From DASRHT01 sp035650355 (GTDB lineage Bacteria; Chloroflexota; Ktedonobacteria; Ktedonobacterales; Ktedonobacteraceae): a DNA stretch of 64,000 bases. This document shows positions 1 through 7,983 of the stretch, piece by piece (position 1 is the first letter of the stretch; every line of letters starts with the position of its first letter). Below the pieces are notes generated by a model. The model saw only the letters and a list, made by a program, of their open reading frames with translations, did not search any database and was not told the DNA's origin. Position numbers and translations under genes: made by a program. The stretch is taken from NCBI GenBank assembly GCA_035650355.1, contig DASRHT010000057.1, positions 124,001-188,000 on the forward strand, written 5' to 3'.

Positions 1-202
1 TCATCAAATGGGCTTCAAGCGGAAGGGAGGTGGAGCGGCGTACCGCTTCCACAACTATTGGCCCCATTGTGATATTGGGCACAAAATGGCCGTCCATCAC
101 GTCAATCTGGATACGCTGAGCGCCGCCTACTTCGGCCTCGCGTACCTGTTCGCCCAGGCGTGTCAGGTCGGCGGACAATATCGAAGGAACGATTCCGATC
201 AT
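1..202 (-). CDS. rpe: Ribulose-phosphate 3-epimerase, N-terminal part (cut by window edge)
   Basis: Interconverts ribulose 5-phosphate and xylulose 5-phosphate in the non-oxidative pentose phosphate pathway. Only the first 67 codons are inside the window, and the frame is open to base 1. The translation begins MIGIVPSILSADLTRLGEQ and contains IDVMDGHFVPNITMGP and LPLEAHLM, the strand-1 and metal/substrate-binding signatures of Rpe TIM barrels. The ATG at 202 is the only start that gives the canonical N-terminus. A weak purine-rich stretch (AGAAAGAG) precedes it. It is the last visible gene of the tkt-to-rpe cluster, 79 bases after pgl, with two repeat copies in the gap. Confidence 0.93.
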   Translation of the reverse strand, partial: MIGIVPSILSADLTRLGEQVREAEVGGAQRIQIDVMDGHFVPNITMGPIVVEAVRRSTSLPLEAHLM

Positions 203-223
203 ATATAACTCTTTCTCTTAATA

Positions 224-285
224 GGGCAAGCGCAAGGCAGGCCCCTACGTGCGGCAAAGGGGGCAAGCGCAAGGCAGGCCCCTAC
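224..285 (-). repeat. Two copies of the GTAGGGGC-type short palindromic repeat
   Basis: Two identical 25-base copies (224-248 and 261-285) read on the minus strand as GTAGGGGCCTGCCTTGCGCT followed by TGCCC. The ends are partly complementary (GGGGC/GCCC), so a small hairpin is possible. The right-hand copy contains the TAG stop codon of pgl (284-282). The same family recurs near 4949, 5004, 25600, 37894, 45863, 60768 and 63604. Confidence 0.85.
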
Positions 286-1013
286 TGACGTAACTTTTCT
301 GCTGCGGCGGTATCAAGCATCCAGGTGACTTCGCCTTTTGGAGGGCGTACAATCTGGGCGGGATATTCGTCCGGTTGATATGGGCCTTCCAGCACCGCCT
401 GAATCGCATCGGCCTTATCGGCTCCCGTGACGAGGAAGAGGATATGGACGGCGGCGTTGAGCAAGAGAGGCGTGAAAGTCAGACGTGGTGGGGGTGGTTT
501 GGGGACGGTGACGGGCATCACCAGGCGCTCCTGTTCGTGGAGCGAGGGCTGATGGGGGAAGAGCGAGGCGGTGTGCCCCTCTGGTCCCATGCCAAGTTGC
601 AGCAAATCGAAGCTGGGAATGCGATTGGTGCCAAAGACTTTCTGCATTTCAAGGCTATAAGCGCGAGAAGCCGCATCGCGATCAGCAAGATCGGCGGGCA
701 TACGGTGGATCTGAGCAGGGGAGAGAGGGACGCGGTCGAGCAGGACCTCCTGAGCCAGGTGAAAATTGCTCTCTTCGCTCTCGGGAGGGACGCAACGCTC
801 GTCTGACCAGAATACTTCGACCTGCGCCCAGTCAATCTGGCTGCGGTATGGCTCGCTGCCGAGAAGACTATAGAGCGTTTTAGGAGTCGAGCCGCCAGAG
901 AGCGCCAGGGTAAAGCGCCCGTGTGTCACGATGGACTCGTTCGCGATCTGGACGACGTGCTGCGCGGCGGCATGGCTCAGGGTATCTTTATCAGGATAGA
1001 TCAGAACAGGCAT
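282..1013 (-). CDS. pgl: 6-phosphogluconolactonase
   Basis: Hydrolyses 6-phosphogluconolactone to 6-phosphogluconate, the second step of the oxidative pentose phosphate pathway, in the cytosol. The 243-residue product is normal for the DevB/Pgl type. It has the sugar-phosphate isomerase-like fold signature LALSGGSTPKTLYSLL near the N-terminus, EVFWSDERCVPP, and LLQLGMGPEGHTASLFPH. I chose the ATG at 1013 because GAGGAG lies seven bases upstream; an in-frame start ten codons earlier has no such site. The stop codon TAG lies inside a GTAGGGGC repeat copy. It follows opcA by 41 bases and is read towards rpe. Confidence 0.95.
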   Translation of the reverse strand: MPVLIYPDKDTLSHAAAQHVVQIANESIVTHGRFTLALSGGSTPKTLYSLLGSEPYRSQIDWAQVEVFWSDERCVPPESEESNFHLAQEVLLDRVPLSPAQIHRMPADLADRDAASRAYSLEMQKVFGTNRIPSFDLLQLGMGPEGHTASLFPHQPSLHEQERLVMPVTVPKPPPPRLTFTPLLLNAAVHILFLVTGADKADAIQAVLEGPYQPDEYPAQIVRPPKGEVTWMLDTAAAEKLRQ

Positions 1014-1054
1014 ACATGCGCTCCTCGTTGTTTGATATGACAATGTAATTGTGA

Positions 1055-2320
1055 TTACGGTGTAAGTAATGCAAAAATGGTGTGTAATGTCTCCTCATAG
1101 AGATAGTCGTGTCCCATGATCTCTAATTCCTCGTGGAGGAGATCGCTTTCTTTGTCGGCTGGTTCCAGGTAGACCGTGCGTTGTGGCCGTGAGCTTTCTT
1201 CCTGCTCAACCGAAGTGAGCACATAGTCATGGTCATCTTCGCAATTGATGGTGAAGGTAGCCTGACTGTCATCGATGTTACTGAAGATCCGTACCAGGCA
1301 AATGGAGCCCGGGGGCATATGTGTATGGACGCGTGGGCGGATAGAGATGCGTCCAATGCCGCTTTCGCCCAACTTCCCTGTAGCTCTGCCAGCTCCTGTA
1401 CGTAATAGCAAGGGACCGGTTGAGCGGATCATATTCCAGGCGTGGGCACCGATAGCGGCGTCGTGTTCATCCATCAGCTTGTCGCTGGTAATGCGCCAGT
1501 CAAGGCGATTTTCGAGCCAGGCAGCGAGTAGTAACGCTCGTATGGGATTAGGCGACACCTCTCCCTGCCGGGTGCGGGCTGGCGCGGCAAGAGGAGCCGC
1601 GGCATGTTCAATTTCAACGTGGTGGATGCCAGCCAGGTAAGGCCGGTATTCCAGCGTATCAAAAAACTGGGCTACTAGCTCGCGCCAGGGCGTGATGCGT
1701 CCCCAATTGAGATCGCTGAACGCGCAGGCTGGGGACGCATCTAACAGGGAAGAGAGGGTAACGCAGCTCTTTTCCGGTGTGAGAAAGCGGCTCGAATCGA
1801 CAATAACTCGGCTGCTCATACTGACAAGATGATTGAAGAGGGCATCGTCGCCTGGTAAATCATCAGCCCACCAGAGGTAGACGGGCAGGTCGGGTTTGAG
1901 CAGGGGCTGGATAATGTTAGCCGCGGAGTAGGAGGCGGCGCCGGTCGTGATGACCGTGATTTGTTCAAAGTGATGGCGCATCAGATCCGAGGCAATGGGA
2001 AAAGAGCGCAAAGTGACCCAGGTAGAGGCAGACGAGGGAGCAGCACCATTGGCATCGAGAATCAAGAGGATCACTCGTCCAATGTGTGTGCTTGACAGCT
2101 CCCGTATCTGTGTAATTGCTCGTAGAGCCGAATCGATGCTGAGCGCGCAAATCACGAAATTGAGCACGTTGGTACGTACATGAATATTCAGGCCTGTACG
2201 CATATTATCGGCAGCCAGGTGCCAGAGTCGAGTAAGTTCCTCCTCGACCTGTTCCGGGCGTACACTTTTTCCTGCCCAGGGTAACTGTAGCCCTGGAGGA
2301 TGAGCATTATCCGTTGCCAT
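1055..2320 (-). CDS. opcA: Glucose-6-phosphate dehydrogenase assembly protein OpcA
   Basis: OpcA is a redox-linked activator or assembly factor of glucose-6-phosphate dehydrogenase in cyanobacteria and actinobacteria. The product (421 residues from the ATG at 2320) carries the typical N-terminal half (VEEELTRLWHLAADN, then RTNVLNFVICA), the central LPVYLWWADDLP segment, and the C-terminal winged domain found in the family. The frame stays open into zwf (to 2605), but the part before 2320 is out-of-frame zwf sequence and does not look like OpcA; ATGs at 2338 and 2359 are alternatives. It lies directly behind zwf, its usual neighbour, which supports the call. Confidence 0.9.
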   Translation of the reverse strand: MATDNAHPPGLQLPWAGKSVRPEQVEEELTRLWHLAADNMRTGLNIHVRTNVLNFVICALSIDSALRAITQIRELSSTHIGRVILLILDANGAAPSSASTWVTLRSFPIASDLMRHHFEQITVITTGAASYSAANIIQPLLKPDLPVYLWWADDLPGDDALFNHLVSMSSRVIVDSSRFLTPEKSCVTLSSLLDASPACAFSDLNWGRITPWRELVAQFFDTLEYRPYLAGIHHVEIEHAAAPLAAPARTRQGEVSPNPIRALLLAAWLENRLDWRITSDKLMDEHDAAIGAHAWNMIRSTGPLLLRTGAGRATGKLGESGIGRISIRPRVHTHMPPGSICLVRIFSNIDDSQATFTINCEDDHDYVLTSVEQEESSRPQRTVYLEPADKESDLLHEELEIMGHDYLYEETLHTIFALLTP

Positions 2321-2408
2321 TTCCCGAACCCCCATCATCTCAAACAACACTGTCCGCATTGACCATGCCGCACTACGTTGTCTGTTGCTGTAACCTCTCT
2401 CCAGGATA

Positions 2409-3959
2409 TTAAGGGCGGCGCCATCTGCGTCCATCACGCCAGATGAACTCATCAGCTCCCTGTGGACCCCAGGTGCCTGATTCATAGATCTGGATGGTCT
2501 CACGAGGCTCATTGTTCCACTCGTCAAGGATGCCCTGAATAAAGGTCCATGCAGCCTCGACCTCATCACGGCGCGTAAAGAGCGTGGAATCGCCGAGCAT
2601 GGCATCTAACAGAAGACGTTCATAGGCTTCCGGTTGCTGGCGGACAAAGGATGAGCCATAGAAGAAGTCCATATTGACAGAGCGAATCTGCATATCGGTG
2701 CCGGGTACCTTTGCGCCAAATTTGAGTGAGATGCCCTCATCCGGCTGGATGCGCAGGGTGAGCACGTTGGGTTCGACCTGGCCCTGAGCTTCGCTGCGCT
2801 TAAAGAGCATGAGAGGCGCGAGTTTGAACTGGATCGCGATCTCGGTCACGCGTTTGGGCAGGTGTTTGCCGGTGCGCAGGTAAAATGGGACGCCAGCCCA
2901 GCGCCAGTTATCGATGAACAGTTTCAGGGCAACATAGGTCTCGGTAGTTGAGGCGGGTGAGACGCCCGGTTCTTCAGTATATCCGCTCACCTGCTCGCCA
3001 TTCACCCAGCCTGGTCCATATTGAGCGCGAATGGTATTGATAATCACGTCGCGCCCGATCATCGGCTGAAGCGCGTGCAGCACTTTGACTTTCTCGTCGC
3101 GGACGGGGTTGGCATCAAAGGCGATGGGCGGCTCCATTGCCACCAGGGTCAGCAGTTGCAGCATATGGTTCTGCACCATATCGCGGATCGCTCCCGCCTC
3201 CTCATAATAGGTGCTGCGGCCCTCAATACCGATATTTTCTGCCACCGTGATCTGCACATGATCGACGTAACGCCTGTTCCAGACTGGCTCAAAGATGCCG
3301 TTAGCCAGGCGGAAGACCAGAATATTCTGGACCGTCTCTTTGCCGAGATAATGGTCGATACGGTAGATCTGTTCCTCGCGAAAGACCTTGCCCACCTGGC
3401 GATTAAGCTCTTTAGCCGAAGCCAGATCGTGTCCGAAGGGCTTTTCGATGATGATACGCGTCCAGCCCTTGCGGTTTCTATTCAGGCCAGCCGCCCCGAG
3501 GTTTTGAATGATTTCGGGGTATTGGCTGGGTGGCGTTGAGAGGTAGAAAATACGATTGCCACCGGTGCCGCGCTCCAGATCGATAGCATTGAGCAGGGTG
3601 CCCAGCCTTTCGTAGCCATTGGGATCGTGAAAGTTAGATTGCAGGTAGTGGATGCCGGAAGCAAAGCTCTCCCATACCTGCGGATTGACCGGCTTCTGGC
3701 GCGAGAATTCGTTGATGGAGTTCAGCGCCTGTTGGCGAAATTCATCGTCGGTGTAAGGACGGCGGGCGAAACCCACGACGGAAAAGCCCGCCGGTAAGGG
3801 ATGCTCCAGCGCCAGGTTATAGAGAGCAGGGAGCAACTTCCTGTGCGTCAGGTCTCCGGTGGCTCCGAAGATCACCATGACGCACGGCTCTAAACTCTGT
3901 TTGATGCGTAGCCCCTCACGGAAAGGGTTGGGTGCCTCGACCGTGTTACGCTGAGGCAT
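2409..3959 (-). CDS. zwf: Glucose-6-phosphate 1-dehydrogenase
   Basis: Oxidises glucose 6-phosphate to 6-phosphogluconolactone with NADP(H) production; entry enzyme of the oxidative pentose phosphate pathway. The 516-residue protein is full length. Visible motifs are the dinucleotide-binding FGATGDLTHRKLLPAL (residues 31-46), EKPFGHD (172-178) and the active-site RIDHYLGKE (200-208) containing the substrate-binding lysine and catalytic histidine. The C-terminal domain with RWAGVPFYLRTGKHLPKR is intact. It starts 36 bases after gnd and is followed by opcA, the arrangement expected for OpcA-dependent enzymes. Confidence 0.97.
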   Translation of the reverse strand: MPQRNTVEAPNPFREGLRIKQSLEPCVMVIFGATGDLTHRKLLPALYNLALEHPLPAGFSVVGFARRPYTDDEFRQQALNSINEFSRQKPVNPQVWESFASGIHYLQSNFHDPNGYERLGTLLNAIDLERGTGGNRIFYLSTPPSQYPEIIQNLGAAGLNRNRKGWTRIIIEKPFGHDLASAKELNRQVGKVFREEQIYRIDHYLGKETVQNILVFRLANGIFEPVWNRRYVDHVQITVAENIGIEGRSTYYEEAGAIRDMVQNHMLQLLTLVAMEPPIAFDANPVRDEKVKVLHALQPMIGRDVIINTIRAQYGPGWVNGEQVSGYTEEPGVSPASTTETYVALKLFIDNWRWAGVPFYLRTGKHLPKRVTEIAIQFKLAPLMLFKRSEAQGQVEPNVLTLRIQPDEGISLKFGAKVPGTDMQIRSVNMDFFYGSSFVRQQPEAYERLLLDAMLGDSTLFTRRDEVEAAWTFIQGILDEWNNEPRETIQIYESGTWGPQGADEFIWRDGRRWRRP

Positions 3960-3995
3960 GCGAAATCTCCTACTTTGACTATGACTATGATGTGA

Positions 3996-4904
3996 TTATG
4001 CTTTTTTCTCGCTTGCTTTAACGGCATGTCCCCCGAACTCGTTGCGTAACGCCGCAATGACCTTCGCACTGAAGGACTCATCCTGGCGCGAGCGGAAGCG
4101 TTCGAGCAGGGAGAGCGTAATGATAGGGGCCGGGACATCGGTATCAATGGCCTGCTGGACGGTCCAGCGCCCCTCGCCAGAGTCGGCAACGTAGCCTTCA
4201 ATGGCCTCAAGCTTACTATCTTTCTCGAATGCCAGTTCGGCGAGTTCAAGCAGCCAGGAACGTACAACGCTGCCCTGATTCCACAGGTGCGCGATGGCAT
4301 GAAGATCGAGGTTATACTGGCTGGCATTGAGGATTTCAAACCCTTCGCCATATGCCTGTAGCATACCATATTCGATGCCGTTATGCACCATTTTGACGAA
4401 ATGGCCTGAACCAGCCGGACCACAGAGCAGGTAGCCATCGGGCGGGGCCAGCGTTTTGAGCAGAGGCTCAACATGGTCGAAGGTCGATTTCTCGCCCCCT
4501 ACCATCAGGCAGTAGCCGACCTGCAAGCCCCAGATGCCGCCGCTGGTGCCGGCGTCCATAAACTGGAACCCCTGGGCCGTCAGTTCTTTGCTGTGCCGGA
4601 TGGAATCTTTATAGTTCGAGTTGCCACCATCGATGATGATATCGCCTTTGCTTAACAGAGGCACAAGATCGCTGATCATATCATCGGTGGCCTGCCCCGC
4701 CGGAACCATTGTCCAGAGGATGCGAGGCGTTTGTAGCTTCTCGACCAGCTCCTGGAGGCTGTAGGCTCCCTCTGCTCCCTCCGTGACGATTTCCTGGGTT
4801 TTGGCCGCTGTGCGGTTCCATGCCACGACGCGATGCCCACCCTTGAGGAGGCGGCGCACCATATTCGCGCCCATACGTCCCAAACCAATAAACCCGATCT
4901 CCAT
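3996..4904 (-). CDS. gnd: 6-phosphogluconate dehydrogenase, short (about 300-residue) type
   Basis: Oxidatively decarboxylates 6-phosphogluconate to ribulose 5-phosphate. The 302-residue product belongs to the short class of decarboxylating enzymes rather than the 470-residue E. coli type. Motifs: GLGRMGANM (7-15, Rossmann loop), DGGNSNYKDS (92-101), GTSGG (119-123) and the catalytic-lysine segment KMVHNGIEYG (171-180). NAD versus NADP preference cannot be read with confidence; the loop after strand 2 is WNRT. AAGGAG lies six bases before the ATG. Placed between pgi and zwf, it completes the oxidative branch. Confidence 0.95.
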   Translation of the reverse strand: MEIGFIGLGRMGANMVRRLLKGGHRVVAWNRTAAKTQEIVTEGAEGAYSLQELVEKLQTPRILWTMVPAGQATDDMISDLVPLLSKGDIIIDGGNSNYKDSIRHSKELTAQGFQFMDAGTSGGIWGLQVGYCLMVGGEKSTFDHVEPLLKTLAPPDGYLLCGPAGSGHFVKMVHNGIEYGMLQAYGEGFEILNASQYNLDLHAIAHLWNQGSVVRSWLLELAELAFEKDSKLEAIEGYVADSGEGRWTVQQAIDTDVPAPIITLSLLERFRSRQDESFSAKVIAALRNEFGGHAVKASEKKA

Positions 4905-4948
4905 ATGTTTCTCCTTGTAATATCATGTTATAGTATCATGCCGTTGCA

Positions 4949-5027
4949 GGGCAGGGGCAAGCCCGGCCCCTACAGCCTATGGTTGTAATAGTGTGTTGTC
5001 GCAGGGCGGGGGCAAGCCCAGCCCTAC
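4949..5027 (-). repeat. Two copies of the GTAGGGGC-type repeat between pgi and gnd
   Basis: Copies at 4949-4973 and 5004-5027 read on the minus strand as GTAGGGGCCGGGCTTGCCCC and GTAGGGCTGGGCTTGCCCCC, each followed by the TGCCC/GCCC end. The second copy contains the TAG stop codon of pgi (5026-5024). The pair fills most of the 119-base pgi-gnd gap and could fold in the operon mRNA. Confidence 0.8.
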
Positions 5028-6796
5028 ACCGCCTGTTCGACAATTTGCAGCCCCTGAGCGATATCCCCTGCGATATGGATACGGATATTGCGCCGTTGAT
5101 GGCTATCGAGTGAGAATAAATCGCCGAGCGCCTGCGCCTCTTTCAACACTCCGAAGGTGTAAGGCTCCCCCGGAATAGCCGCGTCCTGCTTGATATCGCC
5201 GGTGATCTGGATAAAGACGCCGTTGTTGGCACCGCCCTTATGGAGTTGCCCGGTGGAGTGCAGGAAGCGAGGGCCGTACCCAACGGTCGTCGCGACTTTA
5301 TAGGTATTGCGCAAATGGATGCGCAACGCCTGCAATGCATCCTCTGTCTCTTTGGTGGGCTGAACATAGGCCATGAGCGCAATATAATCGCCTGGCTGGA
5401 CCTGGCTCAGGAAATTATGCAGGTAGCCAGTGAGATCCTGGCCTCCATTCTCCTTCCCATATACCTGCACCTGCGGTTTCGCTATAGCCACATTTCCTTG
5501 AACAGCAGTTTGTTCTGTTACTTGCTGATCCCGTATATCTACCCTACCATAGGTGATGACGGGTTGCGGCTCAGGCAGACGGTGTTCCTGCTGGTATTGA
5601 GTCAGGAGACGTTTGGTATTGTCTTTGCTCTCCTGCACATTGGGTTCGTCGAACGGGTTGATATCGAGGAACAGGCCGGCCACCGCGGTCGCCATCTCCC
5701 AGCGGAAAAACTCGCCTCCCAGATCGTAGCGATCTTGGAGATCGATCTGCACCACGGGATTGCCAGCTTCCTGTAGCGCTTTGATCCGCTGATCTAATTC
5801 GGTATTATCGCCGTCCTGGAGGCGTAGGTACACGAACAGGCGATCATTGCCATAGACCTCAGCAATACTCAGCGTTTCACCTTCAACGGGGAGCAGGCCG
5901 CGCCCTTCTTTGCCAGTGCTTTCCGCAATGAGCTGCTCCACCCAGTAGCCGTAGCTATAGATTTCGGGGGAGATGGCGAACGTCACCTTGTCGCGTCCTT
6001 TTTTGCTCAGCGTGCCCATGATCGCGCCCAGCCAGAGGCCGGGATTGTGTTGCGCGTCATGTTCCGCGCTGCACTCCGCCATCATTTGCTGCGCGCGCGC
6101 GAGGAGCTGTTCAAGATCAACGCCGAGCAGACCGCCGGGTACCAGGCCGAAGAAAGAGAGCGCCGAATAGCGCCCGCCGATATCGGGCGGATTTGAGAAG
6201 ATGTGGCGGAAATGGTTATCGCGGGCCAGCTTCTCCAGCGAGGTGCCGGGGTCGGTGATGGCGATAAAGTGCTCGCCAGCCTTCTCGCTCTGGAGCTTCC
6301 TCTCTTTATCGAAAAAGTATTTGAAGTGCGAGAGCGTCTCGATAGTGCTGCCCGATTTAGAGGCGACGATAAACAGCGTGGTATTGAGATCAATTTGCCG
6401 CTCGACCGCGTGAATGGTATCGGGATCGGTAGTATCGAGCACAAACAGGTTCAGGTAGCCAGGAGCGGTGCCAAAGGTCAGGCGCAGCACCTCCGGGCAG
6501 AGGCTGCTGCCGCCCATGCCGAGCAGGACCGCGCTTTTATAGCCTGCCTGTCTCATCTGGTTGACAAGGTCGGCAATCTCGTTGCGTTGCGCCTGCATCG
6601 TATTGGCGACGGTCAGCCAGCCCAGGCGATCCTTGATCTTCTCCTGCACGGCAGGATCGGATTTCCAGAGGGAGGCATCGTGCTGCCAGATGCGCGCTGC
6701 GGCCTGCTGCTGGTCCAGGATCGCCCAGCTACTGGCGACAGCGTGCTCGGCATCCAGGGGAGCAACGAAGTTCGCACCAGTTTTCTGTGTGCTCAT
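5024..6796 (-). CDS. pgi: Glucose-6-phosphate isomerase
   Basis: Interconverts glucose 6-phosphate and fructose 6-phosphate, linking glycolysis to the pentose phosphate pathway. The 590-residue protein resembles the isomerase half of bifunctional transaldolase/phosphoglucose isomerases rather than classical E. coli Pgi. Motifs: GMGGSSLCPEV (93-103, first SIS domain) and VASKSGSTIETL (144-155, phosphate-binding SKSGST). The C-terminal section has a second sugar-binding segment around GYGPRFLHSTGQLHKGG. Its ATG overlaps the tal stop codon in an ATGA, so the two are translationally coupled. The stop codon lies inside a repeat copy. Confidence 0.93.
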   Translation of the reverse strand: MSTQKTGANFVAPLDAEHAVASSWAILDQQQAAARIWQHDASLWKSDPAVQEKIKDRLGWLTVANTMQAQRNEIADLVNQMRQAGYKSAVLLGMGGSSLCPEVLRLTFGTAPGYLNLFVLDTTDPDTIHAVERQIDLNTTLFIVASKSGSTIETLSHFKYFFDKERKLQSEKAGEHFIAITDPGTSLEKLARDNHFRHIFSNPPDIGGRYSALSFFGLVPGGLLGVDLEQLLARAQQMMAECSAEHDAQHNPGLWLGAIMGTLSKKGRDKVTFAISPEIYSYGYWVEQLIAESTGKEGRGLLPVEGETLSIAEVYGNDRLFVYLRLQDGDNTELDQRIKALQEAGNPVVQIDLQDRYDLGGEFFRWEMATAVAGLFLDINPFDEPNVQESKDNTKRLLTQYQQEHRLPEPQPVITYGRVDIRDQQVTEQTAVQGNVAIAKPQVQVYGKENGGQDLTGYLHNFLSQVQPGDYIALMAYVQPTKETEDALQALRIHLRNTYKVATTVGYGPRFLHSTGQLHKGGANNGVFIQITGDIKQDAAIPGEPYTFGVLKEAQALGDLFSLDSHQRRNIRIHIAGDIAQGLQIVEQAV

Positions 6797-7941
6797 GAGC
6801 GAGTCACCTGCCCCTCTTTAATGGCTTTGTGCTTGCTATCGATGCCTGCGAACAACTGGTGGAACGAATCGGCAAATTTCTTCACGCCCTCGTCCTGCAA
6901 CTGCTGCGTTACCTGATCATAGTGAATGCCAACTTTCTCCAACTCCTCGAACGTGGCCTTAGCACCCGCGATATCATCCTCGATGGTAAGGCGCGGTTGC
7001 CCGTGATCGCGGAAATGCTCGATGGTTTCAAGCGGCATCGTATCCACGGTATCGGGTCCGATCAGCTCCTCAGCGTAGAGCACGTCGCGGTAGGCCGGAT
7101 TTTTTGTGCTCGTGCTGGCCCAGAGGGGACGCTGGACGTGTGCGCCCGCGTGTCTGAGCGACTCAAAGAACGGCGTGCCGAAGATGCGCATGAACTCCTG
7201 GTAGACCAGGCGGGCATTGGCGATAGCAGCCTTGCCCTGGAGTGCTTTTAGTTTTTGCTGTTCGTTCGGGTCGCTGGTGGCCTTAATCTTCTCATCTAGC
7301 AATTTGTCAACCAGGGTATCGACGCGGCTGACAAAGAAGCTGGCGACGGAGGCGATATGGCTGATATCTTCGCCGCGGCCATTGCGCTCTTCGAGGGCCT
7401 GTAAGTAGGCGTTGGCGACGGCGCGGTAGCTATCCAGCGAGAAGATCAGCGTAATATTAATGTTCAGTCCATCGCTGAGTGTCTGGCGGATTGCCGGAAT
7501 GCCTTCGGGCGTGGCGGGGATTTTGATCATCAGATTGGGGCGGTCCACCATCTTCCAGAAGCGGCGCGCTTCGGCAATCGTAGCTTGCGTATCGTGAGCT
7601 AGCTCGGGCGAAACCTCCAGGCTGACGTAGCCATCAAGCCTGCCGGTGCTGTCGTAGATTGGGCGTAGCAGATCGGCTACCGTCTGAATATCTTTGACGA
7701 TCATGGCCTCGTAGATCTCGCCGGTGCTCTTGCCCTGGTTGATGAGTTGTGTCATCTGCTCATCGTAGGCGTGGCCTGAACTGATGGATTTTTCAAAAAT
7801 GGTCGGGTTAGCGGTAACGCCGACGATGCCATCCTCGTTCAGCAGGCGTTGGAATTGACCGGAGGTGAGTTGCGCGCGGTCGATATTATCGTACCAGACG
7901 CTCTGGCCTAGCTGCTTGAGTTCTAGCAATGGGTTAGTCAT
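6793..7941 (-). CDS. tal: Transaldolase
   Basis: Transfers dihydroxyacetone units between sedoheptulose 7-phosphate and glyceraldehyde 3-phosphate in the non-oxidative pentose phosphate pathway. The 382 residues match the long actinobacterial/cyanobacterial transaldolase class. Seen: LGQSVWYDNIDR (11-22), GIVGVTANPTIFEKSI (38-53), the Schiff-base lysine in NLMIKIPAT (K140), and SVASFFVSRVDTLVDK. GGAG lies six bases before the ATG. It follows tkt by 42 bases and overlaps pgi by four bases, reproducing as two genes the order found in fused Tal-Pgi proteins. Confidence 0.95.
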   Translation of the reverse strand: MTNPLLELKQLGQSVWYDNIDRAQLTSGQFQRLLNEDGIVGVTANPTIFEKSISSGHAYDEQMTQLINQGKSTGEIYEAMIVKDIQTVADLLRPIYDSTGRLDGYVSLEVSPELAHDTQATIAEARRFWKMVDRPNLMIKIPATPEGIPAIRQTLSDGLNINITLIFSLDSYRAVANAYLQALEERNGRGEDISHIASVASFFVSRVDTLVDKLLDEKIKATSDPNEQQKLKALQGKAAIANARLVYQEFMRIFGTPFFESLRHAGAHVQRPLWASTSTKNPAYRDVLYAEELIGPDTVDTMPLETIEHFRDHGQPRLTIEDDIAGAKATFEELEKVGIHYDQVTQQLQDEGVKKFADSFHQLFAGIDSKHKAIKEGQVTRS

Positions 7942-7983
7942 AAAATTCTCCTGTTATCTTCATTGTTGGCGTGGGCATATTTA

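Noticed and set aside
375..806. Open frame on the plus strand inside pgl
   Set aside because: It lies fully antisense to a clear 6-phosphogluconolactonase and has no ribosome site or family motif.
2321..2605. Longer OpcA N-terminus reaching into zwf
   Set aside because: This part is zwf sequence in another frame and lacks OpcA similarity; a start at 2320 (or 2338) fits.
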